Source: CAMTWZ01 sp964412365 (GTDB taxonomy: Bacteria; Bacteroidota; Rhodothermia; Balneolales; HLUCCA01). Taken from it: a stretch of DNA of 29,951 nt. The stretch spans positions 1 to 29,951 of the forward strand of contig CAYPOI010000027.1 in the NCBI GenBank assembly GCA_964412365.1, read 5' to 3'. Position numbers and translations under genes: made by a program. Positions 23,675 to 29,951 of this stretch are shown piece after piece. Within the stretch, counting starts at the first letter, position 1; each line of letters starts with the position of its first letter. A model generated the notes under the pieces. The model saw only the letters and a list, made by a program, of their open reading frames with translations, ran no database searches and was not told where the DNA came from.

Positions 23675-26338
23675 TCAGCCTTTGGCGTTTTTTTCCTGTT
23701 CGAGAAGTTTCTCTTTCAGATTCGCCAAGCCCGACATCTCACCAAGGGTCGGAGCGCCTTCGGCCGGCTCACCTTTCTTGGTTTTCGCTTTCTTCACTTT
23801 CCGGTCGTCGCCTTCCAGAAACGCTTTCTCGCTCACAATGATGCTCTTGTTCGTCTCATCGAATTCGATGACCGTCACATTAACAACCTGTCCGTCTTTG
23901 TAGTGTTGCAGAACCGCATCACCATAAAGGGCTTCTTTGGCTGGAAGGAACGCTTCGGCTCCAAGTGGCAATTTGATGAACACGCCTTTTTCGGTCGCCT
24001 TGGCCACAACACCGTTTTCCAGTTTGGTTCCTGGGGCATACTCAACCGAGTAGGTTTCCCATGGATTGGACAAGGTTTGCTTGTGACCGAGCGAAATCCG
24101 ACGGTTTTCATAGTCGATCGACAAGATGACCACTTCCAACTCATCGCCTTTGTTGACGACTTCGTTCGGATGCGCCACTTTGTCGGTCCAGCTCAAGTCG
24201 GAGATGTGCACCAATCCGTCGATGCCCGGCTCCAATTCGATGAACACGCCGAAGTTGGTGAGATTACGCACCACGCCTTTGTGTTTCGAACCGGATGGGT
24301 AACGGTCGGCGATGTCTTTCCATGGATCGTTTTCGAGCTGCTTCACACCCAAGGAGACTTTCTTGTCGCTCTTGTTGATGTTCAACACCACGCACTCGAT
24401 CACCTGGCCTTTCTCAACCAATTGGCTCGGATGTTTGATATGCTGGGTCCAGGACATTTCGCTGATGTGGATGAGGCCTTCAACGCCTTTTTCCAATTCA
24501 ATGAAGGCGCCGTAGTCTGCGATCGAGACCACTTTACCTTGCACACGCGATCCTTCCGGATATTTCTTGTCGATCTCATCCCATGGATGCGGCTCAAGCT
24601 GCTTCAAGCCAAGCGAAATACGCTTGCGGTCTTGATCGAACTCGAGAACCACGACGTTGAGTCGCTGATCTAAACGGATGATTTCGGATGGATGCTCCAC
24701 GCGGCCCCATGAGAGGTCGGTGATGTGAAGCAACCCGTCGACGCCGCCCAAATCGATGAACACACCGAAATCGGTGATGTTCTTGACGGTGCCTTCCAAT
24801 ACTTGTCCCGATTCCATCGTGCCGAGGATTTCCTCACGCTGCGATTCCAAATCGGTTTCGATCAGCGCACGGTGCGATACCACCACGTTTTCGCTGGTCG
24901 TGTTCAATTTCACGATGCGGAATTCCATCGTTTTTCCGACGTAAGCGTCGAAATCGCGAACAGGGCGCACATCGATCTGCGAGCCAGGCAAGAATGCGTC
25001 GATTCCGAACACATCCACCACCATTCCGCCTTTGATGCGGCGTTTGATAAAGCCTTCGACAACCGTACCCAAATCGTGGGCCGATTCGATGTTCTGCCAT
25101 ACACGCAAGGTGTCGGCTTTGCGACGGCTCAATACAAGCTGACCATCTCGGTCTTCAACCCGATCCAGAAACACTTCGACTTCGTCGCCAGGTTTCACAT
25201 TCTCTGGGTTGCGGAATTCGTTCAGCGGTACGATGCCCTCTGATTTGAATCCGATATCGACAATCACGTATTTCTCGTCTTTGGAGACAACACGTCCTTT
25301 GATAATCTCTTTTTCCGAAATCGAGCTCAGGGTGCCTTCATACATTTTCACCAGGTCCTGGTAGGTCGACTCGTCATAATCTTCCGACGACTCATTCAAC
25401 TCAGCCAGTGTGAACACTTTGCCGGAAATGGTGCCATCAAAACTTGTTGTGGGCGCAGGAGGGGGGGCTACCGCTTCGGCTGTTTTTGCGGCTTTGATTT
25501 CTTGAAACGCTTCTTCTTCGATGGCCGCTTCGTCTTCGGCTGCGGTCACAGCGGGTACGTCTACAATTTCTTCTTCAGGTTGTACAGGTTGTACGGGATC
25601 AACGTTTGGGTCTTCAGACATGTGGTTTTTTGTTGCCACATCCGTTTTATTAGATAAATCCGGATGGGATAGGGTTATGGGTTGGTTTTTCTTGACAGAT
25701 TCGATCAGAGCGAGAACCGCGGCAACTTGTCCGTCGAATGTGAGGGACGTGGTGTCGAGTTCGATGGCGTCGTCGGCTTTTCGAAGCGGATCCGCATCAC
25801 GTGTGGAATCGAGACCGTCTCGGTGTTCCAGGTTTTTGCGGACATCTTCGGGCTCAGGAGCTTGTCCCATCGCTTCCAATTCGGCCAGACGCCGTGTGGC
25901 GCGGGCTTTCAGGTCGGCAGTGAGAAAGATCTTGAGATCCGCCTGCGGGAAGACAGCTGTGCCCAGATCCCGTCCCTCACCGATGAAATCACCGGTAGAA
26001 ACGAACTCCCGCATAGCCGCATTCGCGACGGCACGGGCTTGAGGCAGAGCTGCGACTTCGCTCACGAGAGCGGCGGTTTCGGGCAGACGGAGTTGGTCGG
26101 TCACATCCGAACCATCCACCATCATGCGGAACACATCGCCATCGTAACGGGCGCTAAGCTTGATCGAGTTCAAGCGGTCAAAGAACGCTGGGAGATCGTC
26201 TCCCACCTGCCTGTAAGCCACGGTCATCGCACGGTAGAACGCACCGGAGTCGAGATAGCGAAACGAGCTGCGCTTGGCAACCTCTTTCGCGGTGGAACTT
26301 TTGCCCGCTCCTGCGGGTCCGTCGATAACAACAATCAT
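23675..26338 (-). CDS. rpsA: Cytidylate kinase fused in frame to ribosomal protein S1
   Basis: One uninterrupted 887-codon frame. Residues 1 to about 221 are cytidylate kinase, which makes CDP/dCDP: P-loop GPAGAGKSS (7-15), LDSGAFYRAMT, GRDLGTAVFPQADLKIFLTA, and DADPLRKADDAIELDT. Residues about 240-887 are ribosomal protein S1, which helps load mRNA. An acidic N-terminal tail is followed by six S1 domains; the clearest are TDFGVFIDLGGVDGLLHITD, ADYGAFIELEKGVEGLIHIS and TNFGVFIELEPGIDGLVHIS. Between the halves, residues about 222-239 (QPITLSHPDLSNKTDVATKN) look like a translated spacer. An ATG at 25619-25621 (MSEDPNVDPV) would start a normal 648-aa S1. So this may be a true fusion or two in-frame genes with internal initiation. 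cmk and rpsA are neighbours in many bacteria. A terminator follows. Confidence 0.93.
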   Translation of the reverse strand: MIVVIDGPAGAGKSSTAKEVAKRSSFRYLDSGAFYRAMTVAYRQVGDDLPAFFDRLNSIKLSARYDGDVFRMMVDGSDVTDQLRLPETAALVSEVAALPQARAVANAAMREFVSTGDFIGEGRDLGTAVFPQADLKIFLTADLKARATRRLAELEAMGQAPEPEDVRKNLEHRDGLDSTRDADPLRKADDAIELDTTSLTFDGQVAAVLALIESVKKNQPITLSHPDLSNKTDVATKNHMSEDPNVDPVQPVQPEEEIVDVPAVTAAEDEAAIEEEAFQEIKAAKTAEAVAPPPAPTTSFDGTISGKVFTLAELNESSEDYDESTYQDLVKMYEGTLSSISEKEIIKGRVVSKDEKYVIVDIGFKSEGIVPLNEFRNPENVKPGDEVEVFLDRVEDRDGQLVLSRRKADTLRVWQNIESAHDLGTVVEGFIKRRIKGGMVVDVFGIDAFLPGSQIDVRPVRDFDAYVGKTMEFRIVKLNTTSENVVVSHRALIETDLESQREEILGTMESGQVLEGTVKNITDFGVFIDLGGVDGLLHITDLSWGRVEHPSEIIRLDQRLNVVVLEFDQDRKRISLGLKQLEPHPWDEIDKKYPEGSRVQGKVVSIADYGAFIELEKGVEGLIHISEMSWTQHIKHPSQLVEKGQVIECVVLNINKSDKKVSLGVKQLENDPWKDIADRYPSGSKHKGVVRNLTNFGVFIELEPGIDGLVHISDLSWTDKVAHPNEVVNKGDELEVVILSIDYENRRISLGHKQTLSNPWETYSVEYAPGTKLENGVVAKATEKGVFIKLPLGAEAFLPAKEALYGDAVLQHYKDGQVVNVTVIEFDETNKSIIVSEKAFLEGDDRKVKKAKTKKGEPAEGAPTLGEMSGLANLKEKLLEQEKNAKG

Positions 26339-26359
26339 GATTTCAGGACAGAGTTCAGC

Positions 26360-26388
26360 AAATTACAAACAATTCTTGTTTCTACCAA
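26360..26388 (-). promoter_or_regulatory. Candidate promoter of cmk-rpsA
   Basis: Minus strand TTGGTA (26383-26388), 17 bp, TAATTT (26360-26365). TTG lies 20 bp from TA, the same geometry as other candidate promoters here. It overlaps the opposing rpsT promoter. Confidence 0.4.
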
Positions 26389-26404
26389 TGATTGGTCATA
26401 TTTT
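26376..26404 (+). promoter_or_regulatory. Candidate promoter of rpsT-gpmI
   Basis: TTGTTT (26376-26381), 17 bp, TATTTT (26399-26404). The -10 region reads TATTTTTG, matching the Bacteroidetes TAnnTTTG box. The predicted leader to rpsT is about 30 nt with no Shine-Dalgarno sequence. A palindrome CCAATGATTGG (26385-26395) sits in the spacer. Confidence 0.45.
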
Positions 26405-26440
26405 TGGGTTCTCTACAAAACCGAATACCGACTTTCCCAC

Positions 26441-26695
26441 ATGCCACAGCATATTTCTTCCGTAAAACGTGTCCGCCAAGACACCAAGCGCCGCCTGCAT
26501 AACCGTGGCCTTCGCACGAACATGCGGACCCTTGTGAAAAACGTTCTCAAATCGACCTCCAAAGCCGACGGTGAAGCCGCTTTGGCCTTAGCTATTTCCT
26601 ACTTGGATCGCATGGCTACCAAGCGCATCATTCACAAGAACAACGCGGGTCACAAAAAATCCTTGCTCGTTCGTTTCGTAAGCAAACTCGCGTAA
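26441..26695 (+). CDS. rpsT: Ribosomal protein S20
   Basis: An 84-aa basic small-subunit protein. It has the S20 pattern: SSVKRVRQDTKRRLHNRGLR, then LVKNVLKS and a C-terminal helix pair ending in IHKNNAGHKKSLLVRFVSKL. The start MPQHISS at 26441 gives the usual length; the open frame extends far upstream through cmk only by chance. It is divergent from cmk-rpsA across a 102-bp gap. It lies 10 nt before gpmI, so the two are likely one transcript. Confidence 0.96.
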   Translation: MPQHISSVKRVRQDTKRRLHNRGLRTNMRTLVKNVLKSTSKADGEAALALAISYLDRMATKRIIHKNNAGHKKSLLVRFVSKLA

Positions 26696-26705
26696 GCAAA
26701 CGACC

Positions 26706-28217
26706 ATGGGCAAAGCCCTGCTAGTGATACTCGACGGATATGGGATTGCCGAGAATCCCTCCGTCAGCGCCATAGACAGAGCCCATAAGCCGTTCATCGA
26801 TTCGCTCTTCGCAGAGCATCCCTCCTCGCATCTGATTGCCGGAGGTGAAGCCGTCGGGCTCCCTGAAGGACAATTCGGGAACTCCGAAGTGGGTCACCTC
26901 AACATCGGTTCCGGCCGCATCGTCTGGCAAGAACTCTCCCGCATCAACAAAGACATCCGCGAAGGAACGTTCTTCACGCATCCGGTCTTGTTGGAAGCGG
27001 TCTCCAAAGCCAAAATTCAAGGCCGCATCCATCTGATGGGCCTGTTTTCCGACGGCGGCGTTCACAGCCAGAACGAACATCTGTATTCCTTACTGGATTT
27101 GTGCAAGCGCAACGGACTCGAGAGCGTCTATGTGCATGCCTTCGCCGACGGACGCGATACCGCTCCCGATGGTGGCCAGCGCTACTGCGACGAATTCGAA
27201 ACCAAAGCCGCACAAATCGGAGTCGGACGCCTCGTTTCGGTCATCGGACGTTATTATGCCATGGACCGTGACCATCGCTGGGAGCGCGTCGAAAAAGCCT
27301 ATCGGCTGATGGTGGATGGAATCGGCTCCGTCGTGACGAATGCCAAAGAGGCTTTCACGAATAGTTATGCCGATGGGGTGACGGATGAATTCATCAATCC
27401 GACCATCGTCGGACAGGATGGAGCCGATACCCGCATCCGCGAAAATGACGTTGTATTGTTTTTCAACTTCCGTGGCGACCGTGCACGTGAGATTTCGGTC
27501 GCATTGAACAGTCCGAACTTCACCGGCTTCGAAACGCGTCCGCTGCATCTCTCCTATTATTCCTTCACGCAGTACGACGCCACGTTCGATTTCGTGAAGG
27601 TGGTGTTCGAGCCCACATCCCTCAAAAATACCCTTGGCGAATGGGTTTCGGCATTCGGAAAGACGCAATTACGCATCGCCGAGACCGAAAAATACCCGCA
27701 CGTGTCCTTTTTCTTCAATGGTGGCGAGGAAGAACCGAACCCGGGCGAGGACCGAATCCTGGTGCCGAGTCCGAAAGTGGCCACCTACGACCTTCAGCCG
27801 GAAATGAGCGCGTTCGAAGTGACCGACAAGCTCATCGCGGCCATCGAAACAAAGCCGTACGATCTGGTCATCCTGAATTATGCCAATCCGGACATGGTCG
27901 GGCATACAGGCTCTTTACCTGCCGCAGCGAAAGCCATCGAAGCGATTGATTTCTGCATGTCGAGGCTGATTCCAGTCGCACAGAAACAAGGTTATGAAAT
28001 CGTCGTGATCGCCGACCACGGAAATTCCGACTGCATGATGAATCCGGATGGATCGCCGCACACCGCGCACACCTTGGCGCCGGTCCCAGTGCTGGTGATC
28101 CGCCAAGGGCCAAAAACCCCGCCTCAATCCGGCATTTTAGCGGATGTGGCCCCTACCTTGCTCGCCCTTATGGGATTGCCGCAGCCCGAAGAGATGACGG
28201 GTACTTCGTTGGTGTGA
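26706..28217 (+). CDS. gpmI: 2,3-bisphosphoglycerate-independent phosphoglycerate mutase
   Basis: A 503-aa metalloenzyme of the alkaline-phosphatase superfamily that interconverts 3- and 2-phosphoglycerate in glycolysis and gluconeogenesis. Metal and catalytic residues can be seen: D10 in LVILDGYG, nucleophile S60 in FGNSEVGHLNIGSGR, D396 and H400 in YANPDMVGHTGS, D437 and H438 in IADHGNSD. The phosphotransferase insert is also intact (FSDGGVHSQNEHLYSLL, HAFADGRDTAPDGG, IGRYYAMDRDHRW). Length is typical. It follows rpsT by 10 nt. No clear terminator follows; heptad repeats begin right after the stop codon. Confidence 0.97.
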   Translation: MGKALLVILDGYGIAENPSVSAIDRAHKPFIDSLFAEHPSSHLIAGGEAVGLPEGQFGNSEVGHLNIGSGRIVWQELSRINKDIREGTFFTHPVLLEAVSKAKIQGRIHLMGLFSDGGVHSQNEHLYSLLDLCKRNGLESVYVHAFADGRDTAPDGGQRYCDEFETKAAQIGVGRLVSVIGRYYAMDRDHRWERVEKAYRLMVDGIGSVVTNAKEAFTNSYADGVTDEFINPTIVGQDGADTRIRENDVVLFFNFRGDRAREISVALNSPNFTGFETRPLHLSYYSFTQYDATFDFVKVVFEPTSLKNTLGEWVSAFGKTQLRIAETEKYPHVSFFFNGGEEEPNPGEDRILVPSPKVATYDLQPEMSAFEVTDKLIAAIETKPYDLVILNYANPDMVGHTGSLPAAAKAIEAIDFCMSRLIPVAQKQGYEIVVIADHGNSDCMMNPDGSPHTAHTLAPVPVLVIRQGPKTPPQSGILADVAPTLLALMGLPQPEEMTGTSLV

Positions 28218-28251
28218 GTAATTGGTAGTTGGTAGTTGGTAATTGGTAGCC
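28218..28251. repeat. Short heptanucleotide tandem array (GGTAGTT type)
   Basis: Directly after the gpmI stop: GTAATT, then GGTAGTT, GGTAGTT, GGTAATT, GGTAGCC, in strict 7-nt register. No coding potential seen. Confidence 0.85.
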
Positions 28252-28280
28252 AATGGTGCAGCTTTCGTGTGCTACTAACT

Positions 28281-28399
28281 GATTCCCGATTACTGCTCAC
28301 TGCTCACTGCTCTCTGCTCTCTGCACACTGCTCACTGCACACTGCTCACTGCTTCCCGATTCCCAATTCCTGATTCCTGATTCCCGATTCCCGATTCCC
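28281..28399. repeat. Heptanucleotide tandem array, 17 units in perfect register
   Basis: Seventeen consecutive 7-mers without any insertion or deletion. The flanks are GATTCCC or GATTCCT units and the middle is GCTCACT, GCTCTCT and GCACACT units; nearly all start with G and end with CT or CC. The array fills the space between convergent gpmI and the DUF2911 gene. It resembles the STRR heptamer arrays described in cyanobacteria. No gene is present in it. Confidence 0.9.
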
Positions 28400-28406
28400 A
28401 ATTTCA

Positions 28407-28934
28407 TCATCGTTGAACCGTCTCAAAATCAAACGATACGGCTCGATGTTCCCATGACATGCGGATGGTGCCCTTGGTATTGTTGACGTTGATGACCTCG
28501 TACGTCAGCGATTCAACCAAAACAGGGTTGGTGGTCGGTTTCACGTTCATACGAATCACATCCTTACTCACATCATACTCGTCGGCTAAATGCATATCCC
28601 ACTCTTTGCTTAAAATGAGTGTCCATTCATCTTTGTCGGGAATGGTGAAAAACCCATATCTGCCTTTCGGGACTACCATCGAATGGATTCTCACATCTTT
28701 AGAAAATTCAATCCACGTCGCTTTGTGAGCGCCTGCTGCCCAAACCTGATTGTAGGCAACCAACCCATTCCAGATTGTCCGCCCTCTGACGCTGGGTGAG
28801 CCGTAATCGATATGAACGTGATTCTTACCAACCATGGCCATAGCCGAGGTCCTTGGACTCTTGGGACTTGCGCTGTTTGCTACTGGCTGATGATGCTCGT
28901 GTTGAGCGACCAAGGCAAGTGGCGAAACGATCAA
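28407..28934 (-). CDS. DUF2911 family secreted protein
   Basis: The mature part matches the DUF2911 family of Bacteroidetes and related bacteria: SPRTSAMAMVGKNHVHIDYG, SPSVRGRTIWNGLV, VWAAGAHKATWIEFSKDV, PKGRYGFFTIPDKDEWTLIL and WDMHLADEYDV. Function unknown; the family is periplasmic or surface-linked. The only standard start codon in frame is TTG at 28932-28934, which falls inside a hydrophobic run. Reading back, the frame stays open to a TAA at 28980-28982 and gives IKPIFFVLFLIVSPLALVAQ, an ideal signal peptide starting at an ATT (28959-28961). So the real start is probably that ATT, or an ATG altered by mutation or error. No operon partner. Heptad arrays flank the gene on both sides. Confidence 0.85.
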   Translation of the reverse strand: MIVSPLALVAQHEHHQPVANSASPKSPRTSAMAMVGKNHVHIDYGSPSVRGRTIWNGLVAYNQVWAAGAHKATWIEFSKDVRIHSMVVPKGRYGFFTIPDKDEWTLILSKEWDMHLADEYDVSKDVIRMNVKPTTNPVLVESLTYEVINVNNTKGTIRMSWEHRAVSFDFETVQR

Positions 28935-29033
28935 AAAAAGGACAAAGAAAATGGGTTTAATTGGTAGGAAATAAGGTAATTAAAGATCACATGATCACAC
29001 GATTGAAGTTACCAACGATTTGTATACGTAAGA

Positions 29034-29116
29034 GGTTTTCGGTTTCAGGTTTCAGTTTTCGGTTTTCGGTTCGCCGTTCTCTGATTTCCGATTCCTGATC
29101 ACTGATTCCTGATCAC
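29034..29116. repeat. Heptanucleotide-type array (GGTTTTC and TGATTCC units) reaching into vapC
   Basis: Twelve units, eleven of 7 nt and one of 6 nt: GGTTTTC, GGTTTCA (twice), GTTTTC, GGTTTTC, GGTTCGC, CGTTCTC, TGATTTC, CGATTCC, TGATCAC, TGATTCC, TGATCAC. The last 18 nt encode the final five residues and stop of vapC. Confidence 0.75.
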
Positions 29117-29500
29117 CGTAAATCCCGGTTCCTGCGTTGCGATGGCATCGAAATCCGAGTCATGGTGCAACAACGCGACATCATGTTCAATGCACCACTC
29201 GGCGATGAATAGGTCGACGGTCTTTCGAATCGTGCATCCTTTTTTTCGCAAAGAGCGGTAACGGCGTGCTGCGCTGATAGCCCTTTCCTCTCCACCCAAT
29301 TCAACGACTTGCAGCGCTAGCAACAACTGCTCGGCACGGAGATACTCGGCATCGGACCTGAATCCTTGAAGCACTTCGGCCAAGATCAGATCACCGATGA
29401 TGACCACATCATGTTGAAGGGCATAATCCAGCCAACGGGTTTGCCAGGTGTCCGCTCCGTTGAAATATCCGATCCAGACGCTTGAATCGACCAGGATCAT
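29099..29500 (-). CDS. vapC: VapC-type PIN-domain ribonuclease toxin
   Basis: A 133-aa PIN-domain protein. The acidic metal site is complete: D5 in LVDSSVWIGYF, E42 in LAEVLQGF, D96 in TVDLFIAEW and D114/D116 in HHDSDFDAI. VapC toxins cleave tRNA or rRNA and are held inactive by VapB; the target here is unknown. The start overlaps the vapB stop by 4 nt (ATGA), as usual in these pairs. The last five residues and stop lie in a heptad repeat array, so the C-terminus may have been replaced or extended by repeat sequence. The catalytic core is not affected, and the toxin is likely functional. Confidence 0.93.
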   Translation of the reverse strand: MILVDSSVWIGYFNGADTWQTRWLDYALQHDVVIIGDLILAEVLQGFRSDAEYLRAEQLLLALQVVELGGEERAISAARRYRSLRKKGCTIRKTVDLFIAEWCIEHDVALLHHDSDFDAIATQEPGFTVIRNQ

Positions 29501-29694
29501 GATTTATTGGTGCGCATGTCGTCCAAATCGCCTTCCCAGTGAAGCTTACCCTTCAATTGGCGGATCCGCTCTTGCTTCGCTCGGCGGATAATCAAATCCA
29601 GACCGGCTTCCACCGCTTCTTTTTTGGTCTTGAAGCCGCCATAGGTGAGCGCCTCTTCCATTAAGACATCATCGATCACAATATTGGTACGCAT
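29497..29694 (-). CDS. vapB: VapB-type ribbon-helix-helix antitoxin
   Basis: A 65-aa antitoxin. The N-terminal strand and helices (MRTNIVIDDVLMEEALTYGG, TKKEAVEAGLDLIIRRAKQE) form a ribbon-helix-helix DNA-binding domain. The C-terminal tail (LKGKLHWEGDLDDMR) is the typical toxin-clamping segment. It precedes and overlaps vapC. A 9-bp inverted repeat just upstream is a likely operator for autoregulation by the VapBC complex. Confidence 0.93.
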   Translation of the reverse strand: MRTNIVIDDVLMEEALTYGGFKTKKEAVEAGLDLIIRRAKQERIRQLKGKLHWEGDLDDMRTNKS

Positions 29695-29706
29695 TTGGAA
29701 TGTGGC

Positions 29707-29738
29707 TATGTGTATGATTTGAACGAAATATACACATA
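29707..29738. promoter_or_regulatory. Candidate VapBC operator, 9-bp inverted repeat
   Basis: TATGTGTAT (29707-29715) and ATACACATA (29730-29738) are perfect reverse complements separated by 14 bp. The site ends 12 nt before the vapB ATG and lies where the promoter must be. Ribbon-helix-helix antitoxins bind such sites to repress their own operon. Confidence 0.65.
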
Positions 29739-29751
29739 TTCTTACTCTCTA

Positions 29752-29951
29752 TTACCGAGATACTTTTGCGATCACAGAATCCAAGACAGTGACTTTGAAA
29801 CTAGTCACCCTGTTTCTGTCAAAACAATTGTCCAAAGCTGAAACTTCAACTATTGCTTCACCTATGCTTCGTGGAGTAATCTCCAATATAGAGAGGTGAT
29901 TTTTGTTCACGTTGTAGCGCATCGTTACAGATGCAACAATTGCACCATCTG
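29752..29951 (-). CDS. C-terminal end of an unrecognised, possibly Ig-like surface protein (runs off right edge)
   Basis: An open frame enters from the right edge and stops at a TAA (29752-29754); 65 residues are visible. The end reads ILEITPRSIGEAIVEVSALD, then NRVTSFKVTVLDSVIAKVSR. The pattern (P.s.G.a.v.V.a.D....s.FkVtVld) is like the last strands of a bacterial Ig-like or cadherin-type domain, common in large secreted proteins. The evidence is composition and pattern only. It is on the same strand as vapBC and ends 57 nt upstream of vapB. Confidence 0.55.
   Translation of the reverse strand, partial: DGAIVASVTMRYNVNKNHLSILEITPRSIGEAIVEVSALDNCFDRNRVTSFKVTVLDSVIAKVSR

Noticed and set aside
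25682..26440. Long N-terminal extension of rpsT through cmk
   Set aside because: It is antisense to cytidylate kinase; S20 begins at MPQHISS and has its normal length from there.
28281..28399. CRISPR array
   Set aside because: The units are 7 nt, contiguous and without spacers; no cas gene is present.

Overview
The window looks like a core-genome segment of a free-living bacterium of the FCB superphylum, most like the Chlorobiota/Ignavibacteria/Kapabacteria side. The evidence is a type IX secretion C-terminal sorting domain with the YPNPFNPST motif, a TonB-dependent receptor with an N-terminal carboxypeptidase-regulatory domain next to a surface beta-helix protein, a large FCB-type outer-membrane barrel, and several promoter-like sites that fit TTG-N20/21-TA, two of them with the TAnnTTTG box known from Bacteroidetes. 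This placement is inference from gene content; no rRNA is present.

Layout, left to right. 1-5470 (minus): ftsH, a TonB-dependent receptor and, 9 nt downstream of it, the first 177 codons of a secreted beta-helix protein that runs off the left edge. 5520-8610 (minus): exbB, a small three-helix membrane protein, two exbD genes, a terminator, then thiL. The exbB cluster has a good sigma70-like promoter. 8745-13196: a secreted polysaccharide-deacetylase-like protein (plus) facing a 1106-aa outer-membrane barrel protein (minus), their stop codons sharing one TGATCA. 13280-14375 (minus): rpsF-rpsR-rplI with a structured leader and a strong terminator. 14449-20307 (minus): nuoJKLMN, the membrane half of complex I, without nuoA-I. 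20366-23605: uppP (minus), a MoxR-family ATPase (plus), a small unknown gene interrupted by a run of 10 N, and nadA (minus). 23675-28217: an in-frame cmk-rpsA gene (minus) divergent from rpsT-gpmI (plus). 28218-29951: an accessory-looking stretch with heptanucleotide tandem arrays, a DUF2911 protein, a vapBC toxin-antitoxin pair with a candidate operator, and the C-terminal end of an unrecognised protein at the right edge.

The genes group into a few themes. Envelope traffic: ExbB/ExbD can energise the TonB receptor (TonB itself is not here), and the deacetylase carries a type IX sorting signal. Energy and central metabolism: nuoJKLMN, gpmI, nadA, thiL. Translation: S6, S18, L9, S20, S1. Cell-wall lipid recycling and membrane quality control: uppP and ftsH. 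No stretch longer than 300 bases lacks a gene. I saw no rRNA, tRNA, CRISPR array, insertion sequence or prophage. I found no clear new multi-gene system. The most interesting items are the cmk-rpsA in-frame fusion, the register-perfect heptad array, the palindrome inserted in the sorting domain, the paired-hairpin rpsF leader, and the exbB operon with its unassigned small membrane protein.
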